Notes: generated by a model from the letters alone, not told the origin. 64,000 bases of DNA from Chara braunii (GCA_003427395.1 BFEA01000065.1:843044-907043); one strand, 5' to 3'. Numbered from the stretch's first letter, positions 1 to 13,456 are shown. Numbers and translations: made by a program.

Positions 1-57
<57 letters not shown>

Positions 58-60
58 GGG
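1..60. repeat. (GA)n microsatellite at window edge
   Basis: Uninterrupted AG dinucleotides run to about base 48 and then grade into G-rich GA. The tract lies inside the LTR that ends at 1800. A GA tract also lies inside the LTR at 10373-14712 (13457-13525), so it is probably a family feature of the LTR. Confidence 0.95.
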
Positions 61-267
61 GGAGGGGGGGGGAGAAGTGGGAGGTAGTGAGATGATAGTC
101 CAACGCTCACACACGACATTATCAAGGGAACAAACAATAAGAAATCAGCAATTGGATCTTGAGACGAATGAGCAACAGGTGACTCAGCCACTGCTGACAG
201 GTTCAAAGGGATGACGTCGATGACGAGAGACACCTGAAGGAGTTTGCAAAGTCTAATCACCTATTAG

Positions 268-299
<32 letters not shown>

Positions 300-1800
300 T
301 TTAAATCCCGCTTAATTAGAAATTCGTTCTTGTGTTTTGTTTAAGGTTCAGAACTGCCGCGGTGAGAAGAGAGTCGTTTCCCTTACACGGTACCTAAAAC
401 GGGCTGAGTAGAAGATGAAGTGGACCGGATTATTGAGTGGACTGCAAACTGGTTGAGTGTGCAACAATCCTCAACAAGAGGACACATACATACTGTTGGC
501 GTGCATGATCCTGGTGCTATATCTTGAGGTGTAACCCTTCACCTGGGGTCTGAGCTGAAATCTGATTGATGGAAGACAAAAAAAGATTGAGCCAACGGTG
601 ATGACATGCTCGGCCCTGAATATACATATTTCATGACTGATTGGGTTCCGAAATGATGTGAAGGGAGGACAAACTCGGCTCAAGCGTATTGATCATCATT
701 TGAACAAGTCTGTTTTTCGACAATTAATGTGAACCTTCACCACTTACTTCAATTTCATTGATGTGCCACCAATCCAATCAGATCCTCAGTTATATGAGTA
801 TATATATATACATATATTTTTATATTTATTTATGTACCAGTCCAATCAGATTGGATGCTGCTTTGGCAGATTCTCCCCGTCATTCCCCATCGCAAGCGGA
901 ACTGCGGTTTATGGTCCTATCTACGTTTAAAGGGAACAAATCAGGATTCAAGGTTGCTCAAATCATTAACAGCTAGACACATTCAACGAGTGGTGGACAA
1001 TTGGATGTTTTGTTGCCTGACTCACGAGTAATTGACCCACTCATCAAGACATGACGAAGCTTGTCCTTTAAGGACAGACTATGTTCCCCACCATTCTGCA
1101 CCTCGCCACAACGTGGCGCATGCTCATACCAGACAGCCTGCGGCGGGGGCATGCTAATGTACCTATTCCCACACGCGCGCAATCACGAAGATGCTCGTGA
1201 TGAAGAGCAGCGGGAGAAACTGACTGTAATCGTGTGCAAGGTTCGTATCATTTCTTAAGGATTGAAGTAAAGCGGAAATGGTTGTGCGACCGCTGATGTG
1301 AGCGACCAGAGGGAGAGAAAGAGAGTGAGAAGGGAGCTCCAAACATTAGAAGGTGAACTCAGAGGACATGCGCTTTCGACACTATGAGAAGTCCCCTCCA
1401 TATCAAGCCGACTATGGCCGCTCATGAATTTGAAATGAACTTGAAGAAAGCTAGTACCTGAAGTCCGATCAATATGTGGATTTTATCCAGAAAATAAATA
1501 AATAAGTAAATAAATAAAAGTCCGGATAAATCTTATGAACTGCGAAAACTTCAGATCGAGCTCGAACCCCGATCTATGATCTGCGAGTTTTGTTTTATTT
1601 TTATTTATTTATTTACTTTTCTTTTATAGTATAAAGAAAGGGGCTTCAGGTCCAACTCACAAGTAGGGGCGTGACAGGCGGCACAAACCCTAACACCCTG
1701 TTGCTCGCTGAGGACATCGGAACCGGGCGCAGTGACTGACAGGCGCCGTCGCACTTGGCTTCTGCGAACAGTAGGCGACCCCTCCCCGGATTTCCTCACA
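1..1800 (+). mobile_element. 3' part of a large 5' LTR (Ty3/gypsy-like, tRNA-Asp-primed family)
   Basis: The last ~110 bases (about 1695-1800) match the ends of the LTRs at 14712 and 28399. The shared block contains GCTGAGGAC, a GGCGCCGT-like segment and the terminal TTTCCTCACA. It is followed four bases later by a primer-binding site, which marks it as a 5' LTR. The start lies outside the window. No gene is visible inside; the region also holds a short AT repeat near 785-830. Assignment as an LTR follows from the shared terminus and the primer site. Confidence 0.75.
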
Positions 1801-1804
1801 ACCT

Positions 1805-1821
1805 TGGCGGCGTTGCCGGGG
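1805..1821 (+). other. Primer-binding site, tRNA-Asp, one mismatch
   Basis: TGGCGGCGTTGCCGGGG differs at one base (G for C at 1810) from the 17-base site at 14717-14733, which is complementary to the 3' end of plant tRNA-Asp(GUC) including CCA. It sits four bases after the LTR end. Confidence 0.8.
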
Positions 1822-3353
1822 AGGGGACTGCACCCCCAAGGCCTCAGCCTTCCTTTATTAAACGGGGGTACACAGGCTAATTAACTACAGACCAATTAAC
1901 TTTATTAGTGGATTATCTGATTATTTTTTACTTTTATTTGTTTTAATTGATTAGGTTTTTTTTCGGATAACTCCTGATCCGAGTGTTTTCGGGTAAGCCA
2001 ACCCCGGATCAAAGTTGACCCTCTCACCGAGACAAAAATTTTGAGACCCTCGGCAGCCGAAACTAACGGCTTAATTTTGAGTTATATAATTTTATTTATT
2101 TTTTTATAAAAAAATATTTTCTTGTTTTAATTAAATTACTGAAAAGTGAAGTGGAAATTGCGACCACCTATTGGGAGCAAAGTTGACCGCCTGATTTTTC
2201 TCAAAATTATGAGACATATTTTGGGGAAAATCGAGATCGGATGTGACCAGTACGTGCCTCAACAGTCCCCATTAATTGTTGAATTTTGGATTTTCTTTTT
2301 TAATATTTATTGTATAAAAAAAATCTAATCCGATAGAAAGTAAGATTACATGTCCAAGTATATATGCACAAAGTTTCTCCATGTAAAAATGGTCGACGGT
2401 GTACGTACGGTCGCACGCAAAACGGAAACCCTAACAATACGAAACCCTAGTGGACTATAATCGGCTAAGTATAGTTTTTAAGCTTATTTTATTTTTAACT
2501 TTCGAATCGAGCAATTTTGGCCGATATCTGTCGGGACCAGAGTTCGGCGGTTCTTCGATCTGAAATCTTTGAGGTCTACCGCGAACGAAACCGTCGATTA
2601 GAAATCCAAATTTTAAATTTAATAAAAATTTTAATATTTAATTTGTTGATGAAAAATTATTATTTTTTAAAATTACTTATATGAGCGGTTTTGAGCACTG
2701 CCCCTCGGGCAGGAGTCTGTTCACAAATAAATTAATGAGATTTTGAGACATTTCCCGTGCAAAATCGACGTCGTATACCCCTAAAATAGTTACATCACGA
2801 AGTTGTATTATTAAATTTTTTTATTTTTTGGTTAATTTTCTCTTAAACTTTGATAAAATTACAAAAAAAATGATTAGTTAAAAATTATGTTCGATCAAAA
2901 GATTTCGTATTTTTAACGCGCATCCAAAACTTAATTTCTGATTTTTCCTCAAATAGTACACGCGTGTACTATTTGAAGTGAACGTACGTTCAAAACTTGA
3001 ACTGCTCTTGAATACTGTGCTCTTATTGCATAAATGAAAAAATACAATAAACCCACCCGCCCGCCATTCTGACCAAGTTTTTTGCATACTTCACGGTGCT
3101 GCTGGTCAGGGTTGCGACTCTCCCGCCCACCTCTTCTCTTGGGCTCTGGTAACCAGGGTTTGGAGCGCTCCTGAACAACTCAAACTGGGTTCGGGCTGTC
3201 GCCTGAAAGTTCAATCCAAGTTCGGTCAATGCCCCGATTGAAGAGTACCTAGCGTAGTTGTTAGGACATAAGGGACTGTTCAAAAATGGGTCCGGGCTAT
3301 CGCCCAAACAAGTTGAGGGCCCGACGGAATCGTCGAGAGGGAGTCCGGGCTTC
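1822..3353 (+). mobile_element. Non-coding interior of a gutted LTR element (LARD-like)
   Basis: This interior has no gag or pol. Its first part matches the leader at 14734 onward (CACCCCCAAGGCCT, then TCCTGATCCG-type blocks). Its end, 3065-3300, matches 17041-17260 (CTTCTCTTGGGCTCTG, CCTAGCGTAGTTGTTAGGACAT). The coding region has therefore been lost between leader and 3' end. A purine-rich tract (3331-3350, CGTCGAGAGGGAGTCCGGGC) precedes the next LTR start and corresponds to tracts at 21245 and 24202. Telobox-like AAACCCTAA occurs at 2426. Confidence 0.7.
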
Positions 3354-4734
3354 AGTCGGGCGGCCAAAGTCAATCAATCACCCAAAATGGAATAATTTGA
3401 AGAAGTCGATTGATCGGACGGTATAAATTTGAGGGTTGGTGTTAAGTGATGAGCGGTAAAAAAAACAGGGCACCTAGGTCGACCCCTGTTTTTTGCCCAG
3501 TCTCTTGTTGACACTAACCTACGTTTATACAGATGAATATACTAAATTTATCCCACCCTGGACACCCTTACTATCGACTTATTTTCCATTCATTTCTATT
3601 CCTTCCATACTTGGTCGTTGGCTTGTGCACAGGTCTCCGCACGACCGGTTTTGCGCGATTGAATTAAAGTACTATTTTATTTATCTGTGTGAATAAATTT
3701 AAGAACGCGGTCGAAATAATTAATGATGAAAAGAAACTCAAAACCCTCGATCTTGAATGATATTTTATTTTTATTTTATTTTTCCCTGATTATGTATCCC
3801 CCCGGACGTTTGTCCCAATCTAGGTTATTTTGTTACCCTGTTTATGACCCCTATTGCCCTGAGTGCGAGTGATCGTTATTATTATTATTATTATTTTATT
3901 GTTATTATTATTATTTATATAATTAAAAGTGTGCAGAGCGGGGTGCCGTGATTGGCTATATTGTGGTGTATGGACTTTGCTCATACGGGTCTTTTCTAAG
4001 TGAGAATTTTTTTAGTCTTCGTCGGCCCTCACTTGATCGTCGCGTTATGGGCTCCGGTCTGGGACCACGACGACCACCAGTCCAGCGCAGGTATGGTTCA
4101 CAGACGCTGCTCGTCGGTGAGGTTTCTTGGTACGGTTCATTGACACGGTGCATTGGTACGAGTCAATAACACGGTTCACTGGTACTTGGTGTGGATCACA
4201 GTGGGGTTCATTTCGATGGTCCATAGCAACAGGTCCAACCCACTCTTGTCGAGTCTCGGTTGAAGATGCGTACCTGGATCGGATTACTGCAGACTGTGTG
4301 GGTGGAACAACCACTGGGCCAAGAACATTTGTGGTACCGGACTGCAGCTGACTGTGCTGCGGCCACCGACCCTATATTGACACTGGGACTATAGCGGGCG
4401 GGGGCTACCGGTATGGTAACCGTGCCAGGCCTGGATCTGCACCACAAAAATTGTTGTTCAACCTTTTTTTGGTCCTACTGACCCATACCAGAGGTCTGTT
4501 TACCGGGCCTGGATCTGCAGTATTGACCAGCAGCCGGCACCGGACCAGCAATTGGTACTGGGTCAGTGGACGGTACCCCTTTTTTTTCGGGTGTGGGCTT
4601 GCCCATGCCTGCTGGCAGCTATACAAGCAACGATTTTTGACATTGTAAGGCCCAATTCGCTAAGGGTGAATGACCACGAGCACGGTGTACGCCGCCCACG
4701 GGGAACGAAAGAGAAGCAAGCATGGAGGACACGT
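3354..4734 (+). mobile_element. Truncated 3' LTR of the same family
   Basis: It begins with AGTCGGGCGGCC directly after the polypurine-like tract, aligned with TGTCGGGCG (10373), TGTCGGGCGACC (21269) and TGTTGGGCGACC (24226). The first base pair has decayed from TG to AG. It carries the conserved hairpin at +106. Its later part (about 4130-4560) has the recurring GGTACGG/GGTTCACTGGTAC style of the U3 of the other copies. It stops abruptly at 4734, where an inverted LTR end begins. No gene seen. Confidence 0.6.
3460..3494 (+). other. LTR-internal hairpin, copy E
   Basis: AAAAAACAGGG (3460-3470) pairs with CCCTGTTTTTT (3484-3494) around a 13-base loop. It sits 106 bases after the LTR start, the same offset as the hairpins at 10478 and 24332, but its stem sequence is different. 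Confidence 0.7.
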
Positions 4735-4842
4735 TGTGAGGAAACCCGGGGAGGGGTACCTACTGTTCGTTGAAGCCAGGGACAACGGCGTCTGTCACTC
4801 GCCGCACCCGCTTCCGAGGTCCTCAGTGATCAGCAGGGGAAT
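4735..4842 (-). mobile_element. Inverted LTR terminus of the same family
   Basis: Read on the minus strand this block is the conserved LTR end: TGAGGACCTCGGAAGCGGG, a CGAGTGACAG segment and TTTCCTCACA, ending at 4735. No primer-binding site lies beyond it, so this is a 3' LTR or solo LTR in opposite orientation to its neighbours. How far the LTR extends to the right is unclear; no matching LTR start was found before 10372. Confidence 0.7.
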
Positions 4843-7800
4843 AAATTATGGTCTAGTTGTCTCGCGCTCTTCCTTAGAGCTCTTGAGAAAATTCTTACAG
4901 TCGTTGTGAAAGAAAGAAATTTTAAAATAAAAATAACATTCCCCTTAATTGGGCGGATCTGTGATTTGGCTTGAGATGTCTTTCCTGATCTCTTTTTAAT
5001 TAGTCTTCGTTTTGGGAGAGAAATATTTGAAATTTGTCCTTACGTTTAATCCTACCAGGGAACAGGGATTTAATTTGTTGCGCGGAGCGCAATCATCAAA
5101 CGATTGACGCTTTCAAAATTTGCGTAATGAAGTGCAAATCAAATCTGGGGGATTGATCGTTTACAGATTTGCATTCACATAGGCATTCGAACACTGGCTT
5201 ACCCTGGAGAAGCTCGTCACTCTCCCACCCAGATATTCCGGCGGATAATTAGCAATATTATCTGGCGAATAGTTCATAGTATCCTTCACTTAGCACTGAG
5301 AAAATAAAACAGAACGAGACACCCTATTATTTTCAACAGGTTCCCCCTTAATACGTATCTCTTTCTCACTCATTTCTCACTCTCAACATTCGTACCTAAC
5401 ACACTGTTTGATACCCACCTTCTCTCTCACTTCGCTCGGGGGCGACGAGCCAACTCGTCCCGTGTTAGACTCATATAAGTAGGCCAATTACCAATCTTGC
5501 CTCCCTCCTTATTACAGAATCGTTCAATCGGCCGCTCGAGGATCGTCTGTGCATGAATTCCCAAATTCTGATTTCAGGTATGGCCACGACAAAGAACATA
5601 CCGTAGTTTCAATACGCACGTGGTATTCTGTCCTTTCAAAAGCTCAGCGGACCCGCTGTCCGTTCCAACGATCATGAGCTAGTGTTCTCAAGAACCAAGG
5701 TGATTATGCAGTAGGAAAAGTCATTCGACGCCTTCAGAGCTATCACACTCAACGCTCAGAGTTTAGGACGAAAGGCATTCAACGAACTCAACCAGTCAGT
5801 TGTCCGGACAATAATACCCTTTAATAATCAGGGTGATTAAGTCGCCTTATGTTTAACTCTCTTTGAACTTAATACTTGGAGAGCTGCCTACCCGATCTGA
5901 GACATTACTCCACAGCCGAGGAGATCAAAGTGCTTTATTGGTATATCGACAGACAAATCAGTGGTTACACTCAATCATTGGTTAGCTCGCTTCATGCTCG
6001 AGCTTTGTATGAAAGGGACTCTCCCCGATCCTCGTGCTTGGTAACCCGTATGCCAGATCAGCGACAGTTGTTAATTATCAAGTTGATTAGCTGTTCGTGT
6101 TTGTACGGAAAGAAGCTTTCACTGATGCGTGTCCCTGTCTACATGCTCTTCACCTCCCCTTCCACCCGGTCACATACTCACACACTCTATTGTTCATACA
6201 TACAAGTAGTTTCCCCAATGGTTTGTCCCGTGTTGATTCGCAGACACTCTTTCCTCACTTCCACCTGTTTCCACAGCCGAGCACGCCCTCGAACTCTCCC
6301 CTTCTCATGAGCGTGCGGACACTCTCTCTCTTACCATACTCATTTACAGACACGTTTATTCCCAAACGTCACCTTTGTCCATTCAGTCGTCGCTGATGCC
6401 TCTGCGCAGGATGAGGTCGAACAGACCCAGTTAAAGAGTTGATAAACAAATTAATAATTAATACAATTGTCATCTTTGTCACTCTTAAGCCCTTATTCAG
6501 TCACGTACTCACCCACTCCTCCACGCACTCTTATATGCTCTTACCTCTACAACCTAGCCCGCGGGCTCGCAGTTGCTTATGTCGAGACGTACCTGATCGC
6601 ATGAGGATCCCATAACCAAGCGGCTTATTTACCTTCTTCTTTCAGCCCACATGAACAGCAGTACGTCTGGCAATGAACTACCCTCAGCTTTGGCTCGAAG
6701 CCAAACCACTGCTCAGGTCTTAATCGTCGATTACCACTGACCGTTTGCTCTCCAGCGAAATTGAAGAGAGAGCAAAGGTTTACAGCAACCGAGCGCCGGA
6801 CCACAGAGTGCGCACATGTAATCGTGCCCGCTTCCTCTCTACAACCTTCAACCGTCCCCCGAGCGTCCTGGGAACAGGTTCTGTTTGAGCTCGTGAACAA
6901 GTACTTTCCTCGGGCTGAGACGCTCGAGGTCGCCCGTACCTATCGTCCTGCTATCAATCCCGAGACTCTAGAACGTTGTCGCGCACGGCGGTTCCGCACC
7001 CTACCGGGAGCACTGAACCTCACGGTCGTGTCACGCATGATGTATTCCTGAAAAAGAATCAGTCACCATTCCAACTGTGCGCGCGTGCTATACCTCTCAC
7101 GACACCCCACGACAGGTCAGGGAGCCGCGAGGTACAACTTACCTCTACCTGAGGGGCTGTCACCACCCTCAGGGAGGCGTATCCCTGCTGAGCTACCGAC
7201 CCACATGCGAAGGCTTTTACATGCCTTTGTAGACGTAGGTCGGCCGAGGGCGTTTGCTCGATCGCTGTAGCATAAAATGGGGTACGTGCGGTAAAACGCA
7301 TAGAACTGACCCGTTGGATATTCAGGCCGAACTTTTAGAAGACTGTCTATTTCTGCTATTGCGTAATGTAATATTCTCTTGATAGTTATCAATCAAATCA
7401 TCTACCAAAGAGCATCTTATCTTTCTCATCAGGTTATGACTTGGTTGAACTTCAGAATAGTATAGAAGTTAAGTTGGACATATGATGAATATGAAAGTAT
7501 TACCACCGAGAACCCTTCCCACTTTCACAAGTGTTGTGTGTCCGAGACTCTTCAACAACCCAGGTCTAGTTCAATCCAAAATCACGCACAAGTCAGACAT
7601 GCGTAGATAATGCAAAGACAGTTCACATGCCATGCACTAACGGAGTCAACCATCAACCATTGACCTTGTCCCTCACTTCCCAAACCATGTATGACAGCCC
7701 TATCGTTTCTGAGACGTAAGCCCAACCCCCTCACATTTCTTCAAAGGACCTTTGAGAGTGACCAAGACCGTTTAGGCAATGACCACAGGTGACAGTTTTA

Positions 7801-9169
7801 CTGACCACAGGGTTTGACTTTAGAGGTGGGTATCAAGTCAAAGGGGAAAGTTGAATCGGTGACAACCGACCTGTTATCGAGAGATAACAGAAATTTGGGT
7901 CCTTTCTGTAAAACCTCTTCTTTGAAATGCAGTAGATAAACAAGGATCTGCACACACACAGGTAAAAAAAGATTCAACACCCCCACTCGATTTCCCTACA
8001 CATTGATATCCAAGGGTCAAGCCCTTAGACATGGGTAGTGAGCTCTGGGATCGACATCCCAGGTCTAATCCCTAGTCTTAGCTGTCTATCACTTTCTCGT
8101 TTCTCTAAGGGAGTCTCATGCCTGCGTCCTAGGTCGTTTTTAGGGAAACTCGTGTTTACCCTACTCTCAGTCCTTCCATTCTCTCTCTTGGGGATAAGCG
8201 CACCGTTTGACGCTTACGTAGATGAGATGTAACCCATTCATCGTTGTGGCCTTCCATCCGAAAGCCATGGACGACCATGAACTACGCGGTGGTTCTTAAG
8301 TTTCTTTCTCCCGCGGTCCTACCTCTTTTCCTTGTTCCCTTTCCGGATACGTGAAGACCTTGCTCCAACAGGAGCATTGTTCTTTCCTTTCTCTTCAACT
8401 TGTCCTGATACACTCAAGTAGTAGATCGATTCAGACATGAATCTTCTGCTACTTGGCCAATACCAAGCAATTCGTTAGTCGAACAGATAGGTGAGTAAGT
8501 CGCACATGAGTATTGATCCCCCTTTTTAGCCCCACTTTATCTAATCAGAGTAGCAGGATAGCTCACACATGAGCATCCTTCCTACAACAAATAGTTGAGG
8601 CTCCTACAAAAGCACCCTACTACTTGCTTTAGGTATCTTTCTGAAAGATCCGGATGTCAGCCTCCTCCCAGAAGTTAATAATGGTCTGCGTGAATAATAG
8701 ATGACCCGCACAAAAACCCCCTACTATCACGTGATAAGGCTCATTTCAAGAGTGCATTAGGATAATCCTAATCAAGGCTATCTCGTTGCCTTTTTGAAGA
8801 TGACCGATCTGAGACCGTGTTAGCTTAGACAGAAGACGAGGGTTTAGGGTATTCCTACAAAGGTACCCTTCTCGTAAGTTAATATAGAATCAAGTAAGTA
8901 ATAGACAGACCCCAACAAAGACCCCTTTACTACTTACCTTGGGTAATGAGTAGTCCAACCGTTAAACAAGTAATAGGGTGACTTCTACAGAAGCCTCCCC
9001 TCTACCGGTTTGGTGGTCGGACTATCAGAAGGTAAGTAAGTTAATAAAGAAAGAAAAACAACGTGGTTTACTACCTCGTGCAGGTCGTTAGTCAGTCTTC
9101 GACTCAAGTGTGTGAGTAGGACGACCCTCCCTGGAACCTTCCTTATTATTTTCTAAGAGTCAGATTCCT
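4843..9169. other. Gene-free stretch, possibly body of the inverted LTR
   Basis: No convincing gene. Short open frames on both strands have no recognisable motif and compete with each other in overlapping frames. C/T-rich sequence at about 5340-5440 and 6120-6340 may be the decayed counterpart of the GA tract of the forward LTRs. From about 8400 a loose family of motifs recurs (CTACAAAAGCACCCTACTACTT-like, CACACATGAGCA), degenerate relatives of the array that starts at 9170. Confidence 0.4.
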
Positions 9170-9800
9170 CTTCCTGTCACGACGACAGTCGATCCAGTAG
9201 ATGGTGAGGTAACTCACACATGAGCACCGAAGTTAGCTCATAGTCAGCGTCAGAACCCCTCCTCCCGTCACGACGACAGCCGATCTGGTAGAGAGTACCT
9301 ATTTTAGTTCATAAGTTATTGTTAGTACCCTCCTTCCATCACGACGACAGTCGATCTGGTAGAGAGTACCAAATTTAGTTCATAAGTTATAGTCAGATAC
9401 CCCCTTCCCGTCACAACGACGACCGTTACGGTCGAGGGTACCCAATCTAGTTCATAAGCTATTGTTAGTACCCTCCTCCCTTCACGACGACAACCGCTCA
9501 GGTAGAGAGTACTTAAATTGGTTTATAAGTATTTTGTTTGTACCCTCATCCCATCACGACGACAACCGATCCGGTAGAGAGTACTTAGTTTAGTTCCTAG
9601 GTTAGTTGCTTGTACCCTCGTCCCATCACGACGACAACCGCTCAGGTAGGGAGTACTTGGATTAGTTTATAAGTAGTTGTTTGTACCCTCGCCCCTTCAC
9701 GACGACAACCACTCAGGTAGAGAGTACTTCGATTAGTTCATAGATTATCATTAAGACCCCATTCCCATCACGACGATAGTCGGACCGTCAGAGAGCAAAG
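9170..9800. repeat. 71-72 bp tandem repeat, about 8-9 copies
   Basis: The core CACGACGACA recurs at 9178, 9269, 9340, 9412 (as CACAACGACG), 9483, 9554, 9626, 9698 and 9769. Apart from the first interval (91 bp) the spacing is 71 or 72 bp. Each unit continues with GGTAGAGAGTACT and an AT-rich half ending in TACCCTCCTCCC. Confidence 0.9.
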
Positions 9801-10372
9801 TGACTCACACATGAGTACCTAATTGTCAACCTTTAGTCAAGTCAGAGCATACACAAGTAGCACGACGGCTCACACATGAGCCTTCATTGCCCTACTTTGC
9901 TTTTCACGTCCAAACAATTTAGGTTCCTCTCTCAGTTAATTTAGGTTTCTTCCATTTCATCAGGCAGGGTTCTTATCTCAATCATATACTTTTTTCCTTT
10001 TTGATTATCTTAATCTTGAAGAAAGTACAAGCAGTATATCATACAATCATACAGGCAGTCCAATAGAAGGGTGTAGCCTGTAAGGGCATATGGGAAGGGG
10101 ATAGTCATGCGTACCTCATGGTTCCCTGCCTCGAGAGTTCCTTCTGAACTTCGGCAGAGCTCCCGCAATCGCCCAGTCCGCGATCTCATGCCAAAGGGTC
10201 GTCTGCATTTTTACTAGGTAAAGCATAGTTTTGAGGGGATAGGCGCCCGAGAAGATTAGTCAAGAAAAGGTTTGTTTGTTCCGTGTATTACACCTGTGTC
10301 GGATGCAGTGTTATGCAGCTACTTGCTCGTCAGGGGTCTCTACGCCGAAGGTTGTCGGAAGGGCGGTCACAT
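9801..10372. other. Gene-free flank upstream of the LTR at 10373
   Basis: Nothing recognisable. The sequence lacks the polypurine-like tract found before the other LTR starts, so it is probably the insertion-site flank of the element that starts at 10373. Confidence 0.45.
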
Positions 10373-10477
10373 TGTCGGGCGTCCACAAGCAGTGGGTCAC
10401 CCGAAATCAGCGGTTTTGAGTCTTCGACCCGATGACTAGACCGTATTTCGACGGTACTCTTGTTTGACCTGACGGGG

Positions 10478-10510
10478 AAAATTAGGGGTACCCAGAGCAC
10501 CCCTAATTTT
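10478..10510 (+). other. LTR-internal hairpin, copy A
   Basis: AAAATTAGGGGT (10478-10489) and ACCCCTAATTTT (10499-10510) form a perfect 12-bp stem with a 9-base loop, 105 bases after the LTR start. The copy at 21374 is identical. Confidence 0.85.
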
Positions 10511-12684
10511 GGATGTGCTGACCACTGAGAGTAACCCTCAAATTAACGAGCGGAGTTACCTCGTCTACCACGCTGTGCCCCACCTCTCTTCCGCTTGCTT
10601 CGAGTCTATTCCCGAAGCAGCTAGCCGCGGGATGGGAATACGGGAGTAGGTCTTGGCATGACCTTTTTACTTTGCACAATTGGAGTGGGAATGGAGCCTC
10701 GGATTTCATTAATTTTAATACCAGAATTAAAAATGGAAAAAGGAATTAAGAACAATAAAAGCGAAGAGAAAAACGGGATATTCTTTATTTTATTAAATTT
10801 CTTCGGTATTTAATTTTAATGGAATCATCGTCGTTATTTGTTATTTCCAGTAATAGAATAAAAAATAGGGAAAGAAATAAAAAACAATAAAAGAAGATAA
10901 AAACAAAGAAAATTTTGTTAATTAATTGAATTCCATCGGAATTCATTTTTGTTGGAATTATTTTTATTTTTATTATTTTTGATGATACGATTAAGAAATA
11001 AGAAAAATAATTAAAAATGATTGAAAGGGAAAAAACATTAATGATTATTTAATATTTGATTAAATTCTATTTAAATTATTCGTGATGCGTTTGGGGCCGG
11101 ATTATTTATTTACCCTGATTTAACGATCCTCCCTATTCTTCGATAATTGAGATCGCTCTCGTAACTTACCTCATATATCTGGTTACTAGCCTTGCCGCAG
11201 TTGGTGTGTTTCGAGAGAGCGGGGCCGCATGGTCAGTGGGGGTTGGTGCTACCTTTATCAGACTATTGCTTCGATATCACGCTCGGTATTGGCTCGACAT
11301 CGACATGTTTCAGGTTCGGTAATGACTCGGCGTCCGTACGGTACAGCCCACTGTAGTTCGGGACAGTCTCCTCAGGTTCAGTGTTGATTCGGCGTTGGCA
11401 CGACACTGCTCGATATGTGTCTCAAATTTGGTTTTAGTTCAACGTTGACATCGGGTTGCAGCGCCGCGTCACTACTACTCTGTGTGATCACTGGTTTGGC
11501 GTCGACACAGAATTCCGCGGTTTGGTACTTTCCCCTTGATACGGTCACTGGTCCGACATTGATGAGACTCACAGCTGCCTGTTGCTACTATTTGGTGCTG
11601 TACTACTCCAACTTGGTGTTGATTAGTGATACGGATTTGACTCAACGACGGTCTGGTCACGCTGGTTCAAGTTTGGTACGGTATACTGATTCTAGACAAG
11701 TTCGACGACGGTACCACTGCAGATTGCCCAATGGTATGGCACAGGCAAGGTACTGCAGCAGTGTACTATGGCCTGTTCCTTTCCTTTTCAAGCTCGGTAA
11801 CTGGTATGATCAGAGACACTGCAACTTAACTTTGTTTATTCCGCTCTACTCTGGCTCGACACTGGCCGTTTATAGCAGTCCCGTGGATTTTTTCCTGGTA
11901 CGGGACCTGCTTTACGAATCTACCTGGCATATTTTTGTTGATACAGATCTCACTGGGCCTGGTGCCTGGCCCATTTTTCCCAATGCAGGCCACACAGACC
12001 TGGTACCGGGCTGCTTTAGCCAATGCGGGGTAAACTGGCAGTCTCTTGAGGCCACGGCCTCTGGTACCAGGAAGATATAACAAGGATCAACTGGTCTGGT
12101 AGGACATTCAGACGGGGGCAGTCTCTCGCAGCATGCAAGGTGTACCCCGCCCACGTCGCTTATACCGATGATGTCAACGGGGAGCAGTGCACAGGCGGTT
12201 ACAAGAGATGGAGACGGGGGGCAGGCTCTCGCTGCATGCAAGGTGTACCCCGCCCACGTCGCAGATACTGAGGAAGTCAACGCAGATCTCACGAGCGCAA
12301 GGGGTACGCTGCGGCATTTGCGCATTCGAGCGAAACGGAGGAGACGGTGTGAGGAGAAAGGGATTCTGGCAGTGTGCCAGGTGTGCGGGGCGCTAGTTTG
12401 ACTAGGAGGAGGACCATTACCGTGAGAAACAGAGATTACCATGGTCACGACTGACTAAGAGCTGCCGCTGCTGGCGGGAATGAGACTCATCGGTGAATAT
12501 CATATTTAACGATCCCGCAGCTGGGGGGACGACCATCTTCAGTGTGATCATCCTGCTGCAGGCGAGAGCAACGATCACCATCTTCGGTGTAATCATCCCG
12601 CCGCTGGCGGGGACGGAGCTCATCGGAGAATATCATATTAGACGATCCTGCCGCAAGCGGGAGCAGGCCGTACAGTTGTATATG

Positions 12685-13095
12685 ACCAACCAAGTATTCC
12701 CCCTGGTGGTGGGAACAACCGTTTTAGTAGATTCAGGCTAATCAAGTATTCCCACTCCAGGAGGAAACAGACAGTTTTGTTGAATGAGACCAATTAAGCA
12801 TTCCCGCTGCTGACGGGAACGACCGGTTTTGCTGATACAGACCAATCAAGAATTCCCCCTGCAGGCGGAAACTGACAATTTCGTTGATTCAGGCTAATCA
12901 AGTATTCCCGCTGCTGGTGGGAACTGCAACTCTCACTAATCAGCCAACCAAGTACTCCCTCCGTTGGCGGGAACAAGCAATTTCACTGATCAGCCCGATC
13001 AAGTACTCCCGCTTCTGGGAGGTGCGGACGGTTCCATAGTTCAGCCAATCAAGCGAATCCCCGCTGCTGGCGGGATCGGTCAGTTCCGCTGATCT
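12685..13095. repeat. 50-52 bp tandem repeat with embedded mini-palindrome, 8 copies
   Basis: CAAGTATTCC-like cores occur at 12691, 12743, 12795, 12847, 12899, 12949, 13000 and 13050. Each is followed by a short palindromic core such as CCCGCTGCTGGCGGG. The same array, cut short, lies at about 23720-24061. Confidence 0.85.
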
Positions 13096-13453
13096 GCAAA
13101 CAATTTTTTTTAATTTTTTTTTAAATATATATAAGTATATATATTACTTTTCTTGTTGTAGTTGCTGTTCTTCTGGCCTATGTGAATGACTCAAAAATTT
13201 CCTTCTTTTTTTTGCGATGCTTGGCTCGTTTTGATCTCGAACGGGCACTTCTGAGCTTGAACCAGCGAGCAAACGACTAGGGTCAAACTAACCCGCGGAG
13301 TGGGTGGGGAGAGAAAGTGAGAGAGAGGGTGCATGGAGAGAGAGAGAGTGCGCTGAGAGTGAGTGAGTGAGTGCACAGAATGAAAGAGTGAGAGAGAAGT
13401 GCATGGAGAGAGAGAGAGAGTGCACTGAAAGTGAGTGAGTGAGAGCACAGAAT

Positions 13454-13456
<3 letters not shown>

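Noticed and set aside
9170-9800. CRISPR-like array
   Set aside because: Whole ~71-bp units are related, with no unique spacers. It is an ordinary tandem repeat in a eukaryotic context.
11415-12448. Open frames of 178-221 codons in the LTR, with copies at 22376-22930 and 23287-22871
   Set aside because: They recur only because the two LTRs are near-identical DNA. Frames overlap on both strands, lengths differ between copies, and there is no recognisable motif.
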